Assembly (NCBI RefSeq): GCF_009856415.1
Contig: NZ_WMEZ01000003.1
Location: 124,001 to 188,000 of the forward strand
Source of the DNA: Halobacillus litoralis
Lineage (GTDB): Bacteria; Bacillota; Bacilli; Bacillales; Halobacillaceae
Length of the DNA stretch: 64,000 nucleotides
Direction of reading: 5' to 3'
The first letter of the stretch is position 1, and each line of letters starts with the position of its first letter. Made by a program: the position numbers and the translations under genes. Under the pieces are notes generated by a model that ran no database searches, was not told where the DNA came from, and saw only the letters and a program-made list of their open reading frames with translations. Shown piece after piece: positions 50,152-58,777 of this stretch.

Positions 50152-51489
50152 TTATGATTGGTGTTGTGTGACTAAATCCTTCTTCATTCCGAACGTTTGG
50201 AAGACGTTGTTTTGCTGTATTGAATAAACTTCTCTTTCTGCGATCCTGTTTATAATTACCGCATTGCGATGCGCGCCAAGACCAAGATCAGGGGCACCGA
50301 CACCATGGGTATGAAGTTCGCCATTCTGGATGAAAATGTGTCCAACTGCCCTAAGATCTGTCTCCATGTCATAGCCTTTGTTCACGGCAAACCGGCCATG
50401 ATCATCCCAGGTGATGCTGTCTTTTATGCTTGAGAAAAAGGCGGGCACACGAGGTTGATACCCTGTCCCTAAAATGACCACATCCGCTTCCATCTCAACC
50501 CGCTCCTCTGTGATCTTCTGATAACCTCTTAAACTCAAATGGTTTTCTTTAGCTTCGATGGACGTCACTTCGGTCATCGCCTGGAGGTGGATTGATGGAT
50601 CAGCATTTCCGACCGTACGCTCATAAAGATGGTCATAAATAGCTGCGGTCGTTTCTGCACTGATGCCTTTGTAGAGAAGATCCTGCTTATGTAACAGCTG
50701 GTCTTTCTTCCATTGAGGCAGCTCATAGAAGAAATCGATATAATCGGGGGAGAAATACTCAAGCCCAAGCTTCGAGTACTCCATCGGAAAGAACCCTTGC
50801 GACCTTGTGTACCACTGGAGCGAACCGCCCGTTTCCTCCTGGTGCTTGGCTACATCCAGGAAAACTTCCGCCGCACTCTGCCCGGATCCAATCACTGCCA
50901 CAGACTTGGATAAATCACACGATGGTTTCCGCTTCAAATATTCGGACGTATGAAAAACGGATTCGCCAAGCGAGTCTTGAAGCGCCTCCGGTACCCGTGG
51001 CTCTGTTCCAATCCCCATCACTATATGTTTGGCTGTGTAGGTGTGCTCCTCCCCTGTGGAGGAATCGTAAGCGGTCACTTGATAGAGTGTCTTTCCGCCG
51101 AGATCAGCGGTTTTCACATGGATGACTTCTTTCCCGAACCGCAGGCAGTCCACCCGGTCGCTCACCCAGCGGCAGTAATGATTGTATTCTTTTCTCGGAA
51201 TGTGGAATTTCTCCAAAAAGTAAAAGTTGTACAAACGATTGTGTTCCTGCAGGTAATTCAAAAAGCTGTGCCTGTTGGTGACATCCGCCATGCTGACAAG
51301 GTCTGCGAAAAAAGGCACCTGCAGTGTCGTCCCTTCCATCAATAAATGAGGGTGCCACTGGAACTCTTCTTCTTTTTCTAAAAACAGCGCGGAGACATCA
51401 TCAACCGTATCCAAGAGCGCGGCCATTCCTAAGTTGAACGGGCCGAGTCCGATGCCGATCACATCAAAAATTTGCTTTTCTGTATTCAT
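50152..51489 (-). CDS. diamine N-monooxygenase (RhbE/IucD-like)
   Basis: GAGGTGG lies before ATG 51489 (445 residues), overlapping the 3' end of the acyltransferase gene by 26 bp. Motifs: FAD-binding GIGLGPFNLGMAAL near the N-terminus, EFQWHPHLLMEGTTLQVPF, NADPH-binding VAVIGSGQSAAEVFLD, and the C-terminal ATGYQ-like LGTGYQPRVP. It adds a hydroxyl to the terminal nitrogen of a diamine; by context, 1,3-diaminopropane. Lysine or ornithine would be the alternative, but the decarboxylase and aminotransferase argue for the diamine. Confidence 0.9.
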   Translation of the reverse strand: MNTEKQIFDVIGIGLGPFNLGMAALLDTVDDVSALFLEKEEEFQWHPHLLMEGTTLQVPFFADLVSMADVTNRHSFLNYLQEHNRLYNFYFLEKFHIPRKEYNHYCRWVSDRVDCLRFGKEVIHVKTADLGGKTLYQVTAYDSSTGEEHTYTAKHIVMGIGTEPRVPEALQDSLGESVFHTSEYLKRKPSCDLSKSVAVIGSGQSAAEVFLDVAKHQEETGGSLQWYTRSQGFFPMEYSKLGLEYFSPDYIDFFYELPQWKKDQLLHKQDLLYKGISAETTAAIYDHLYERTVGNADPSIHLQAMTEVTSIEAKENHLSLRGYQKITEERVEMEADVVILGTGYQPRVPAFFSSIKDSITWDDHGRFAVNKGYDMETDLRAVGHIFIQNGELHTHGVGAPDLGLGAHRNAVIINRIAEREVYSIQQNNVFQTFGMKKDLVTQHQS

Positions 51490-52045
51490 CGTTCCACCTC
51501 GATTCAAATGCTTCTCTTTCGCAAAACATCAGCTGTGCCTTTTTATCCGGCAGCTGGATAGGAGCGATCGGAGTAAACCCGCACTTTTCAAAAATATGAA
51601 TCATCTTGTCATTCCGAATATCCGGTTCGGCCACGACTTTCGTTGTCGCTTCGTGCTTAAATTGAAAGCTCACCATTGCTCTTAAAAGGGGCAGGGCAAA
51701 GCCTGAGCCGAGGTAATCTTTTTCCCCGATCAACAGATGGATGCCCTGGTCGAAAGTTTTTGGGGTGTACGAGTTCTCAATGACATCCCCTTTGACCCAG
51801 TAAGCTTCCCAATAGCTCATCACTTCCCCGTCGATCATGCCGAGGTAAAGTGTCTGATGCGTGTCGGAAAGGGCTTTCCGAAAATGTTTTTCAAACCGAT
51901 CAAACGGAAGATTCAACTGCCAAAAAGGATGCACGTGTTCTTCATTCATCCACTTGTGAACCAATGCGACATCTTCCATTTGGGCATTTCGAAATGAGAG
52001 GGTGCGCTGGATGGTTTCATCATAAACTTCAAACTCAATGCTCAT
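51464..52045 (-). CDS. IucB/RhbD-type siderophore acyltransferase
   Basis: GGTGGGAG precedes ATG 52045 (193 residues). The start overlaps the synthetase stop by 11 bp. The motif HPFWQLNLPFDRFEKHF and the GNAT core QGIHLLIGEKDYLGSGFALPLL, then AEPDIRNDKMIHIFEKCGF, are those of IucB. It should acetylate the N-hydroxylated diamine to the hydroxamate. A second homologue lies at 57884-58519. Confidence 0.9.
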   Translation of the reverse strand: MSIEFEVYDETIQRTLSFRNAQMEDVALVHKWMNEEHVHPFWQLNLPFDRFEKHFRKALSDTHQTLYLGMIDGEVMSYWEAYWVKGDVIENSYTPKTFDQGIHLLIGEKDYLGSGFALPLLRAMVSFQFKHEATTKVVAEPDIRNDKMIHIFEKCGFTPIAPIQLPDKKAQLMFCEREAFESRWNDEYRKANF

Positions 52046-53789
52046 GGACGACTCCCACCTTTGCAGCAAGCGGGTTATCGACCGCTGTATAGACCGACTG
52101 TGCTTCCATCGGACCGACCAGTTCGTCCATATCATACAAACGAGTCAATAGATTGGCCTTACAAGGAAGCTCGCTTTCTTCCAAGAGCGTTTGCACAAAC
52201 GAAGATGGAAGATGGTTCATCAACCGGTTCCGAAGAAGGTCAATCAATTTTTCTTCATTGACCAATCGACTGACACCGAATCCGTTGATCAGACCATACA
52301 AATGGTTGAAAAAGAAATAATAGCGAAGCCGTTCGTCAGCGACCTCATCCTCACAGATCGTATCGCTTTTGCTATTTAATGAAGGAAGCCATTCCACCAA
52401 TTGATCAGCCTTGGAACGACTGAAATAGTAGCCTTGGTTATCCCTGTAATAGAACTTGGAAGGATACCCTTTTTCCATCCTTACAACCGAGTTCTGCTGA
52501 TGGGCTTCAAGTGCAATACCGTGCGTGTGATGCAGCCAAAGAATAGGATCCATGCTGATCGACAAATATTGATCAAACCAATCGAGACTGACCTCTTCCA
52601 CTGTCCGCCCTTCTTTCTCAGCAAGACCGCGGATGATGGCCGAAAGTCTGGACTGACCTCCGTATGCATGATCCTGGACGAGTCCTGCGATAAGACTCAC
52701 CTGCTCGTCATCGTGGTAAAAAGGATTTTCCCTTAACGAAACCTCAAAGCCTGACGTTTCTTTTCTTAAAAGAAGATCGATCGACGCAGGATCCTTCATT
52801 ATATGGAAGTTCGGATAATGATTTTTCATTTGCTCACCCAGCTCTGTATCGAGCAGACGTGAAACTTCCACTCCTCTGGCCAGTTCCTTCGGCTGGTTCG
52901 CTCTTAATGAGTTCGTAATTTTGACCGGCACAGAGAACTTGTACATAAACCGGGAAGATTCACTGTACAGAGTCCGGAACGAAGAAGTCGCCGTAAACCA
53001 TTCTCCCGCTGGTCCAAGATGTCTAACTTCTCCTGAAGCCAGATGCCCTTGGACTTCCGTATCTTTTAAAACAACCGGCACTTGCAGGGGGTGCATAGGA
53101 AGTAGAAGTCGGCCTTGGTTCCACTCCTTTACAAGTGGTTCCGCCCCTTCTGTATCTTTAACGCCTTCAAAGATGATGCTGGATGCGGAACGGTCCAAAC
53201 TGGAATCTTCTTCAATAAGATCCGGATTCACACTAAAATAGTGAAGCTGGAAGCGCCCTTTATATTCAGGGGAATACTGATGGTCTTCCACATCGGTCAG
53301 TCCTTGTTTACTTTTCGGTGTCGGATGCAACAAATGCCCGAACAGCAGCGACTGCTCCGCTTCGATAAATGTAAAGTCTTCGTCCATCAGCTGATGACGA
53401 TCTTTGAACCTTGCAGCTACATAATCTTTCATTTTCTTGCAGCTGAGTAGCACACGGAGGATGAGTTCATCTTCCGCCCATTCCTGTCCATTGCCGATTA
53501 GCCATTCCTTCACAAGAAGAGTCGTCATTGTGACATAGTCCAGGGTATGGGATTCTTCGCTTCCCTCTGTTTGATAGGTCATCGGAAAGTCAAACAAGTG
53601 CCTCCCAGTTAGCGACCAATAGTTCACAGGTGCATGGATAACCAGATTCTGTCGGACCAAAGGGATGAACAGCACTTTTCCATCGCCTTCGCCAGCATTC
53701 ATCCATTCATAGTTGCCTGTTTCTCTTAAGTAGCAATTCAAAAAGCTTTGCATCGTTGCCTTTTCGGCGATTTCTTTTGCTTTATTCAA
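52035..53789 (-). CDS. IucA/IucC-type NIS siderophore synthetase (RhbC-like)
   Basis: TTG 53789 overlaps the decarboxylase stop as ATTGA, with GGAGGG twelve bases before. The 584-residue protein has LLFGHLLHPTPKSKQGL, LLPMHPLQVPVVLKDT, FMYKFSVPVKITNSLRANQPKE and DPILWLHHTHGIALEAHQQNSVV, the active-site and citrate-binding regions of the family. It probably makes the first citrate amide. Confidence 0.92.
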   Translation of the reverse strand: MNKAKEIAEKATMQSFLNCYLRETGNYEWMNAGEGDGKVLFIPLVRQNLVIHAPVNYWSLTGRHLFDFPMTYQTEGSEESHTLDYVTMTTLLVKEWLIGNGQEWAEDELILRVLLSCKKMKDYVAARFKDRHQLMDEDFTFIEAEQSLLFGHLLHPTPKSKQGLTDVEDHQYSPEYKGRFQLHYFSVNPDLIEEDSSLDRSASSIIFEGVKDTEGAEPLVKEWNQGRLLLPMHPLQVPVVLKDTEVQGHLASGEVRHLGPAGEWFTATSSFRTLYSESSRFMYKFSVPVKITNSLRANQPKELARGVEVSRLLDTELGEQMKNHYPNFHIMKDPASIDLLLRKETSGFEVSLRENPFYHDDEQVSLIAGLVQDHAYGGQSRLSAIIRGLAEKEGRTVEEVSLDWFDQYLSISMDPILWLHHTHGIALEAHQQNSVVRMEKGYPSKFYYRDNQGYYFSRSKADQLVEWLPSLNSKSDTICEDEVADERLRYYFFFNHLYGLINGFGVSRLVNEEKLIDLLRNRLMNHLPSSFVQTLLEESELPCKANLLTRLYDMDELVGPMEAQSVYTAVDNPLAAKVGVVHEH

Positions 53790-55294
53790 TGAGGTGTCCC
53801 TCCTAATATCTGTTTCGCTGTATGTTCAATCTCCTCAATCACGGCCAAAACATCTTCCTCCGTCGTACGTGGATTCAAGAGTGTAAATTTCAAATAGGTT
53901 TCTCCTCGGACCGATGTTTTCGCAATCACGGCCTTTCCTTCGTGAAAAAGCTTTTGCTGGATTTTCCGGTTCAAACCGCTCACATCCGAGCTTTCTTCCG
54001 ACTGGTACTGAAATACGACAGCCGAAAGTTCAGGAGATGGATTTTCTACAAAGAAACGGTGTCGATGCTCCAGTTCCTCTGCAGCAAAACGCGCGACTTC
54101 CATTGTTTGATCGACCATACTCCCTAATAACCGCGTTCCGAGGACTTTCAAGGTCAAGAGAACTTTCAGTGCATCAAACCTGCGCGTCGTCTGGACGCTT
54201 TTATTTACAAGGTTCAAAATGCCCTCTTCTTCATCTTCTAAAGGATTCAAGTAGTCGGCATGGTGCGATAACAACCGCAGGTGCTTCTGGTCTTTGACGG
54301 CAAACATCCCACAGCTGATCGGCTGATACAGCCATTTATGGAAATCGAGTGTCACCGAATCCGCACGGTTGATTCCTGCAAGCTTATCTATGTGCTTTTC
54401 ACTAAGCAGAAGTCCCGCCCCGTAGGCCGCGTCCACATGAAGCCAAAGGCCTTTTTCTTCACAAAAATCTGCCAAACCTTCAAGAGGATCGATGCTTCCG
54501 TAATCCGTCGTCCCACAGGTGCTGACAATCGCATAAGGCAGAAGCCCTTCCTGCTCCAATTGGGCAACGGTACGACTGACCTCATCCAGCTCCATCTGAT
54601 GGTCCTCGTTGACGGGGACGGGAACGACCGCCTGCTCGCCAAGACCGAGCTGCGAAACGGATTTTGTCACAGAAAAGTGAGCTTCCTCCGAACAAAGCAC
54701 CCTCATCTTTTTGAACGCTCCCGGCAGTCCATCTTTTTGAACGATATGCCCCCATTTCGATAAACAAAATTCATCACGCGCAAGCAGCATTCCCATGTAG
54801 TTAGACTGTGTCCCGCCACTTGTGAACACGCCGTCTCCCCGCTCGGAAAAACCTATCAAATCCGACCAGTAACGGATCATTGCTTCCTCCACATAAGTCG
54901 CCGCAGGGCTTTGATCCCATGAATCCATCGATTGGTTCAACGACGATATGATCAGTTCTGCCAACACGCCTGGTAAAACGGGAGGACAGTGTAAATGGGC
55001 CATACTTCTTTCGTGCGAAACGTGGAGGCTGTTTTTCAGAACCGGCCCTTTGATTTCCCGAAGGACTTCATGAAGGGACTGTGGATCTTCTGAGAGATCC
55101 AGCATTCCGTTAAGCTCTTGTTGAATGTCCTGAACGGTCTTTCCTTGAAATGGCTGATCCATCTCCTGAAAAACATCCGCCAGTGTATCAACCACGAGTT
55201 CGACATGGTTCCGGAAATGCTCCTCGCCCTCTTCCCCGTATGGAAGAAAAAACGAATCGAATGCGGTAGCCGCTCGTTTAGTCGTCGTTCCCAT
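53786..55294 (-). CDS. ddc: L-2,4-diaminobutyrate decarboxylase (RhbB-like)
   Basis: GCGGAGTG precedes ATG 55294 (502 residues); the gene begins five bases after the aminotransferase stop. It is a group II PLP decarboxylase: GVFTSGGTQSNYMGMLLARD, STCGTTDYGSIDPL, LHVDAAYGAG and the cofactor lysine in SVTLDFHKWLYQPISCG. It converts 2,4-diaminobutyrate to 1,3-diaminopropane. Neighbours on both sides support the assignment. Confidence 0.92.
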   Translation of the reverse strand: MGTTTKRAATAFDSFFLPYGEEGEEHFRNHVELVVDTLADVFQEMDQPFQGKTVQDIQQELNGMLDLSEDPQSLHEVLREIKGPVLKNSLHVSHERSMAHLHCPPVLPGVLAELIISSLNQSMDSWDQSPAATYVEEAMIRYWSDLIGFSERGDGVFTSGGTQSNYMGMLLARDEFCLSKWGHIVQKDGLPGAFKKMRVLCSEEAHFSVTKSVSQLGLGEQAVVPVPVNEDHQMELDEVSRTVAQLEQEGLLPYAIVSTCGTTDYGSIDPLEGLADFCEEKGLWLHVDAAYGAGLLLSEKHIDKLAGINRADSVTLDFHKWLYQPISCGMFAVKDQKHLRLLSHHADYLNPLEDEEEGILNLVNKSVQTTRRFDALKVLLTLKVLGTRLLGSMVDQTMEVARFAAEELEHRHRFFVENPSPELSAVVFQYQSEESSDVSGLNRKIQQKLFHEGKAVIAKTSVRGETYLKFTLLNPRTTEEDVLAVIEEIEHTAKQILGGTPH

Positions 55295-55298
55295 ACAA

Positions 55299-56648
55299 TC
55301 ACTCCGCAACAGCAGCAGCGACAGATTCGTTGAAGATGGAAATAACGGTATCGACCTGCTCCTCTGTAATGATAAGTGGTGGCAGGAATCGGAGCACAGA
55401 TCCATGACGCCCTCCACTCTCAAGAATCAACCCACGGTCAAAACAGGCTTTTTGAATCCGGCTCGTCAAATCAGGATCTGCTGGATAACTGCCATCCTTG
55501 CCTGCTTGACCAGATGGATTGACGATTTCCACCCCAAGCATCAAGCCACGGCCGCGGACGTCCCCAAGCTGCGGATAATCCTTTTGCAGTTCGCATAAGG
55601 CTTGAAAAATCTTCCCGCCCATTTCTTTTGCATGGGTAGCCAGCTTGTGCTCTTTCATGTATTGGAGGGTGGCTGTTCCTGCAGCCATCGCCATCTGATT
55701 TCCACGGAAGGTCCCAATATGAGCACCGGGTTCCCATGCATCAAGATCACGATCATAAACGACAACCGATAACGGAAGACTGCCGCCAATTGCTTTAGAA
55801 AGCACAAAAGCATCCGGCACAATGCCCGCATGTTCGAATGAGAACATCTCTCCTGTCCGGCCGATCCCTGTTTGGACTTCATCGATGATCAGTGGAATGC
55901 CACGTTCTTGGGTGATCCGGCGCATTTCCTTCAACCACTCAATGGGAGCTGGAATAGAACCTCCTTCACCCTGGACGGTTTCAAAGATCATCGCTGCCGG
56001 AGGAAGAATGCCGCTTTCTGGATCGTCCAGCAATCGTTCAATGTATGTAGCACTCAGCTCTGCTCCTTCTGTTCCTCCCTTTCCAAAAGGACAACGATAA
56101 TCATAAGGGTATGGAAGGAAGTGTGTATCCGGCATCAGTCCCTGTACTCGCTTCTTAGGTCCGAGGTTTCCGCTGATCGCCATCGTTCCGTGGGTCGCTC
56201 CGTGATAACCGCCCTGGAAGGTCAGTATGCTTTGTCTACCCGTTGCTGTTTTGGCAAGCTTCAACGCTGCTTCAATCGCATCTCCCCCGGTCGGTCCGCA
56301 AAATTGAACCTTCGCACGATCGCGAAACCCTTCCGGAAGACTGGAGAAAAGCTCATCCACAAATTGTTCTTTCACTTCTGTCGTAAGGTCGAGCGTATGT
56401 AATGGAAGTTTATCGTGAAGCACTTTTTCCATCGCTTCAATGACAACCGGATGGTTATGCCCTAAAGCAAGCGTCCCCGCTCCGGCCAGGCAGTCGATGT
56501 ACCGGTTCCCCTCCATATCTGTGATGTAGACCCCTTCTGCTTCCTTAATCGCTAAGGGAAAACGACGCGGGTAAGACCGGGCATTCGATTCCCGTTGATT
56601 TTGTTGATTCAATAATTCTTGATTGGATTTCTTTATATGAACACTCAT
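55299..56648 (-). CDS. dat: diaminobutyrate--2-oxoglutarate aminotransferase (RhbA-like)
   Basis: The 449-residue class III aminotransferase shows FCGPTGGDAIEAALKLAK, FQGGYHGATHGTMA, ETVQGEGGSIPAP, LIIDEVQTGIGRTG and the cofactor lysine in DAFVLSKAIGGSLPLS. It makes 2,4-diaminobutyrate from aspartate semialdehyde and glutamate. It is the first gene of the seven-gene operon, behind two Fur boxes. Confidence 0.92.
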   Translation of the reverse strand: MSVHIKKSNQELLNQQNQRESNARSYPRRFPLAIKEAEGVYITDMEGNRYIDCLAGAGTLALGHNHPVVIEAMEKVLHDKLPLHTLDLTTEVKEQFVDELFSSLPEGFRDRAKVQFCGPTGGDAIEAALKLAKTATGRQSILTFQGGYHGATHGTMAISGNLGPKKRVQGLMPDTHFLPYPYDYRCPFGKGGTEGAELSATYIERLLDDPESGILPPAAMIFETVQGEGGSIPAPIEWLKEMRRITQERGIPLIIDEVQTGIGRTGEMFSFEHAGIVPDAFVLSKAIGGSLPLSVVVYDRDLDAWEPGAHIGTFRGNQMAMAAGTATLQYMKEHKLATHAKEMGGKIFQALCELQKDYPQLGDVRGRGLMLGVEIVNPSGQAGKDGSYPADPDLTSRIQKACFDRGLILESGGRHGSVLRFLPPLIITEEQVDTVISIFNESVAAAVAE

Positions 56649-56696
56649 GTGATTCCACTCCTTTTCGTTTGCTCAATGGCTTACCGCTATACTATT

Positions 56697-56746
56697 TGAT
56701 AATGATTATCAATGTCAACACTAATTGAAAACCATTATCATTATCA
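56697..56746 (-). promoter_or_regulatory. tandem Fur boxes upstream of dat
   Basis: TGATAATGATTATCA (56697-56711) is a perfect 7-1-7 Fur box. A second match, built from overlapping GATAAT hexamers, lies at 56726-56746. Iron repression of the operon is expected. Confidence 0.9.
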
Positions 56747-56907
56747 ATTAGGTGCTTATCCTTTGATATAGAGCGGTTTTTCATGAAGAATCGAGGCCAT
56801 TATTTTTCTGATAATTAAGGAATTCGTCATGAATACAAACAGGCGGTTTTAACTACAAAAAACCCTTTTTCTAGTATTTTCTTCCCCTGTGTAAAAATGG
56901 TTAAAAA

Positions 56908-56935
56908 AAGTCCACCTTCGTGAAAGAAGGTGGAG
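56908..56935 (-). terminator. terminator of the esterase-type gene
   Basis: TCCACCTTC/GAAGGTGGA stem with a run of T on the minus strand, immediately after the stop. Confidence 0.85.
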
Positions 56936-56939
56936 CACG

Positions 56940-57887
56940 TTATTCAGCCAGCATCTCTTTTAGTGTCCCCGTCACTTTCTCCAGGGCTTCTGCAGAACGG
57001 TCGACGACCCCTGCCATATTGATAAAACTGTGCACGAGATCTTCAAAGTGGAGAAGATTTACAGACACACCCGAGGCATGGAGCCGGTCAGCATAAGTAA
57101 AAGCTTCTTCCCTAAGAGGATCGTATTCCGCGGTAACCATCAAAGTAGACGGTAACTTGGCCAGATTTCGGGCTCGTAACGGCGAGACGAACATGTCCTG
57201 CCCATCTTTCTCCTTTTCTAAATAATGCTGGAAGAACCATTTCATTTTTTCATTCGTCAGGTTGTATGTATAATCCGCCTTATACGATTCCGTATCGAAG
57301 TTGTAGTCCAACACAGGGGTGATCAGAAATTGATGGGAAATCTCGATCTTCTCAACGTCCCTGAAATAAATTGCGGCGGCAGCAGCCAGGTTGCCGCCAG
57401 AGCTTTCCCCTCCTACGGCCAGTCGATTGAGGTCAATGTTCCATTGGTCAGCCTCATTGGATACCCATGTGATCGCATCCAAAGCATCGTGGAAAGCTGC
57501 CGGGTACTTATGTTCAGGCGCCAGGCGGTAATCGACAGAGATCACAACGGTTTGCGCATGACGGGAAAAATACCGGCACACGTTGTCGGAACTGTCCACA
57601 TCCCCAAACACCCAGCCGCCGCCGTGAAAATAAACAAGGACAGGAAATGGTCCTTCTCCATCAGGTGTATAGATTTTCACCGGGACTTCATTCCCTGATC
57701 TACCCTGAAAAGAAGAGTCAACCACGGCCACTCCGTCGACAGGCAGATCTTGAAAATATTCTCTGGCCACTTTGTAGTACTCTCTGGATTGTTCAGGGGT
57801 TAACTGGTCCAGGGGTGGATGTTCAAGCTCATTCATCCGATCCCCAATGGTTTGGAGTAAGCAAAGGACTTTTGCATCTACTTTCAT
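56940..57887 (-). CDS. HSL-type alpha/beta hydrolase in a Fur-controlled operon
   Basis: The 315-residue protein starts at ATG 57887, overlapping the acyltransferase stop as ATGA. Oxyanion motif YFHGGGWVFGD, nucleophile GESSGGN, YDPLREEA with the Asp, and DLVHSFINM with the His place it in the hormone-sensitive-lipase (acetyl esterase) family. In other iron systems an esterase releases iron from a taken-up siderophore, but schizokinen-type products are held by amides, so the substrate here is open. It could trim an acyl group. Confidence 0.85.
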   Translation of the reverse strand: MKVDAKVLCLLQTIGDRMNELEHPPLDQLTPEQSREYYKVAREYFQDLPVDGVAVVDSSFQGRSGNEVPVKIYTPDGEGPFPVLVYFHGGGWVFGDVDSSDNVCRYFSRHAQTVVISVDYRLAPEHKYPAAFHDALDAITWVSNEADQWNIDLNRLAVGGESSGGNLAAAAAIYFRDVEKIEISHQFLITPVLDYNFDTESYKADYTYNLTNEKMKWFFQHYLEKEKDGQDMFVSPLRARNLAKLPSTLMVTAEYDPLREEAFTYADRLHASGVSVNLLHFEDLVHSFINMAGVVDRSAEALEKVTGTLKEMLAE

Positions 57888-58519
57888 ACGACCAGCTCAC
57901 TTTTGGACGTTTCCATCCTTGTCAATGTCCGGATCTCAACATCATTGTCCCGCAATGATTTTTCAAATGCTTCTTTTGCTCCCACAATTAAAGTCGCTTG
58001 TTTTCCATGCAGATCAATGCGGCCCAGATTTTCTCCTCCGACCTTTTTCAAAATTGGAATCACAATCCGGTTGCGCCGGTCGGGTTCTCCGATAATTCTT
58101 TTCGCCTGGTACCGTTCAAACAAGAAATAAATCATCGCACGAACGAGGGATAAACCGTCATCCAAATTCAAGAACGGACGAGGGCCGATTAAGAGATGCA
58201 TGCCTAAATCACCGTTCTGATCATCGTAATAGTCTTTGATCGGATCCTTTTCAATCGCATACGCAATCAGATAACAAACAGGCTCTCCATTGTATGTACC
58301 GATATAGCCATCCTTATGTTCAGCTTCTATGGACTTCCGTACCCATGAACGCAGCTCTTCCATCGGGAGATTCAGCTTCCAAAATGGTGAAATATGTTTT
58401 TGATGCATCCAGTCATGCAGCAGCTCCACGTCTTTTTCTTCCAAGGGTCGAAAAGTGAAAGTATCTTCCTTCGCTCCCTCTTTCATTTTTAGTTCTGTCT
58501 TATTGATTGTCTGACTCAT
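57884..58519 (-). CDS. second IucB-like acyltransferase
   Basis: ATG 58519 follows TAGGAGG. The 211-residue protein has HISPFWKLNLPMEELRSWV, MHLLIGPRPFLNLDDGLSLV and IIGEPDRRNRIVIPILKKVGG, the same blocks as the operon acyltransferase (HPFWQLNLP..., AEPDIRN...), but the two are clearly diverged. It lies behind its own Fur box. It may acylate with a different acid, or act on a different amine. Confidence 0.88.
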   Translation of the reverse strand: MSQTINKTELKMKEGAKEDTFTFRPLEEKDVELLHDWMHQKHISPFWKLNLPMEELRSWVRKSIEAEHKDGYIGTYNGEPVCYLIAYAIEKDPIKDYYDDQNGDLGMHLLIGPRPFLNLDDGLSLVRAMIYFLFERYQAKRIIGEPDRRNRIVIPILKKVGGENLGRIDLHGKQATLIVGAKEAFEKSLRDNDVEIRTLTRMETSKSELVV

Positions 58520-58539
58520 ATCTTACCTCCTAAATCAAT

Positions 58540-58560
58540 TGATAACGATTTTCATTATCA
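58540..58560 (-). promoter_or_regulatory. Fur box upstream of the acyltransferase-hydrolase operon
   Basis: TGATAACGATTTTCATTATC, a 19-bp-type Fur box of overlapping hexamers, lies about 20 bp before the start codon of the acyltransferase gene. Confidence 0.85.
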
Positions 58561-58742
58561 TTAGTTGATGATTATAAAGAAAGGTGGAAGAAAGAGCAAC
58601 AGACCTTTAGACCTAAAGGTCACTGATATCAGAAGTCTAGAAGTAGAAGGATTTTCCATTCGCTTCCCTTGAAAAGAAAGGCTCCCCGGCTCACATGCAC
58701 CACATGTCCGTTTTCATCCCACCTACCTAAATAAACGTAAAA

Positions 58743-58769
58743 AAGGACTTCCTCACACTGAGAAAGTCC
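58743..58769 (-). terminator. terminator of the carboxypeptidase gene
   Basis: GGACTT/AAAGTCC stem and T-run on the minus strand, 9 bp after the stop. Confidence 0.7.
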
Positions 58770-58777
58770 CCCTCTTG

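Noticed and set aside
53786-55423. A longer diaminobutyrate decarboxylase starting at 55423
   Set aside because: The extra 43 residues overlap the aminotransferase gene and lack a ribosome binding site. ATG 55294 fits the family length.
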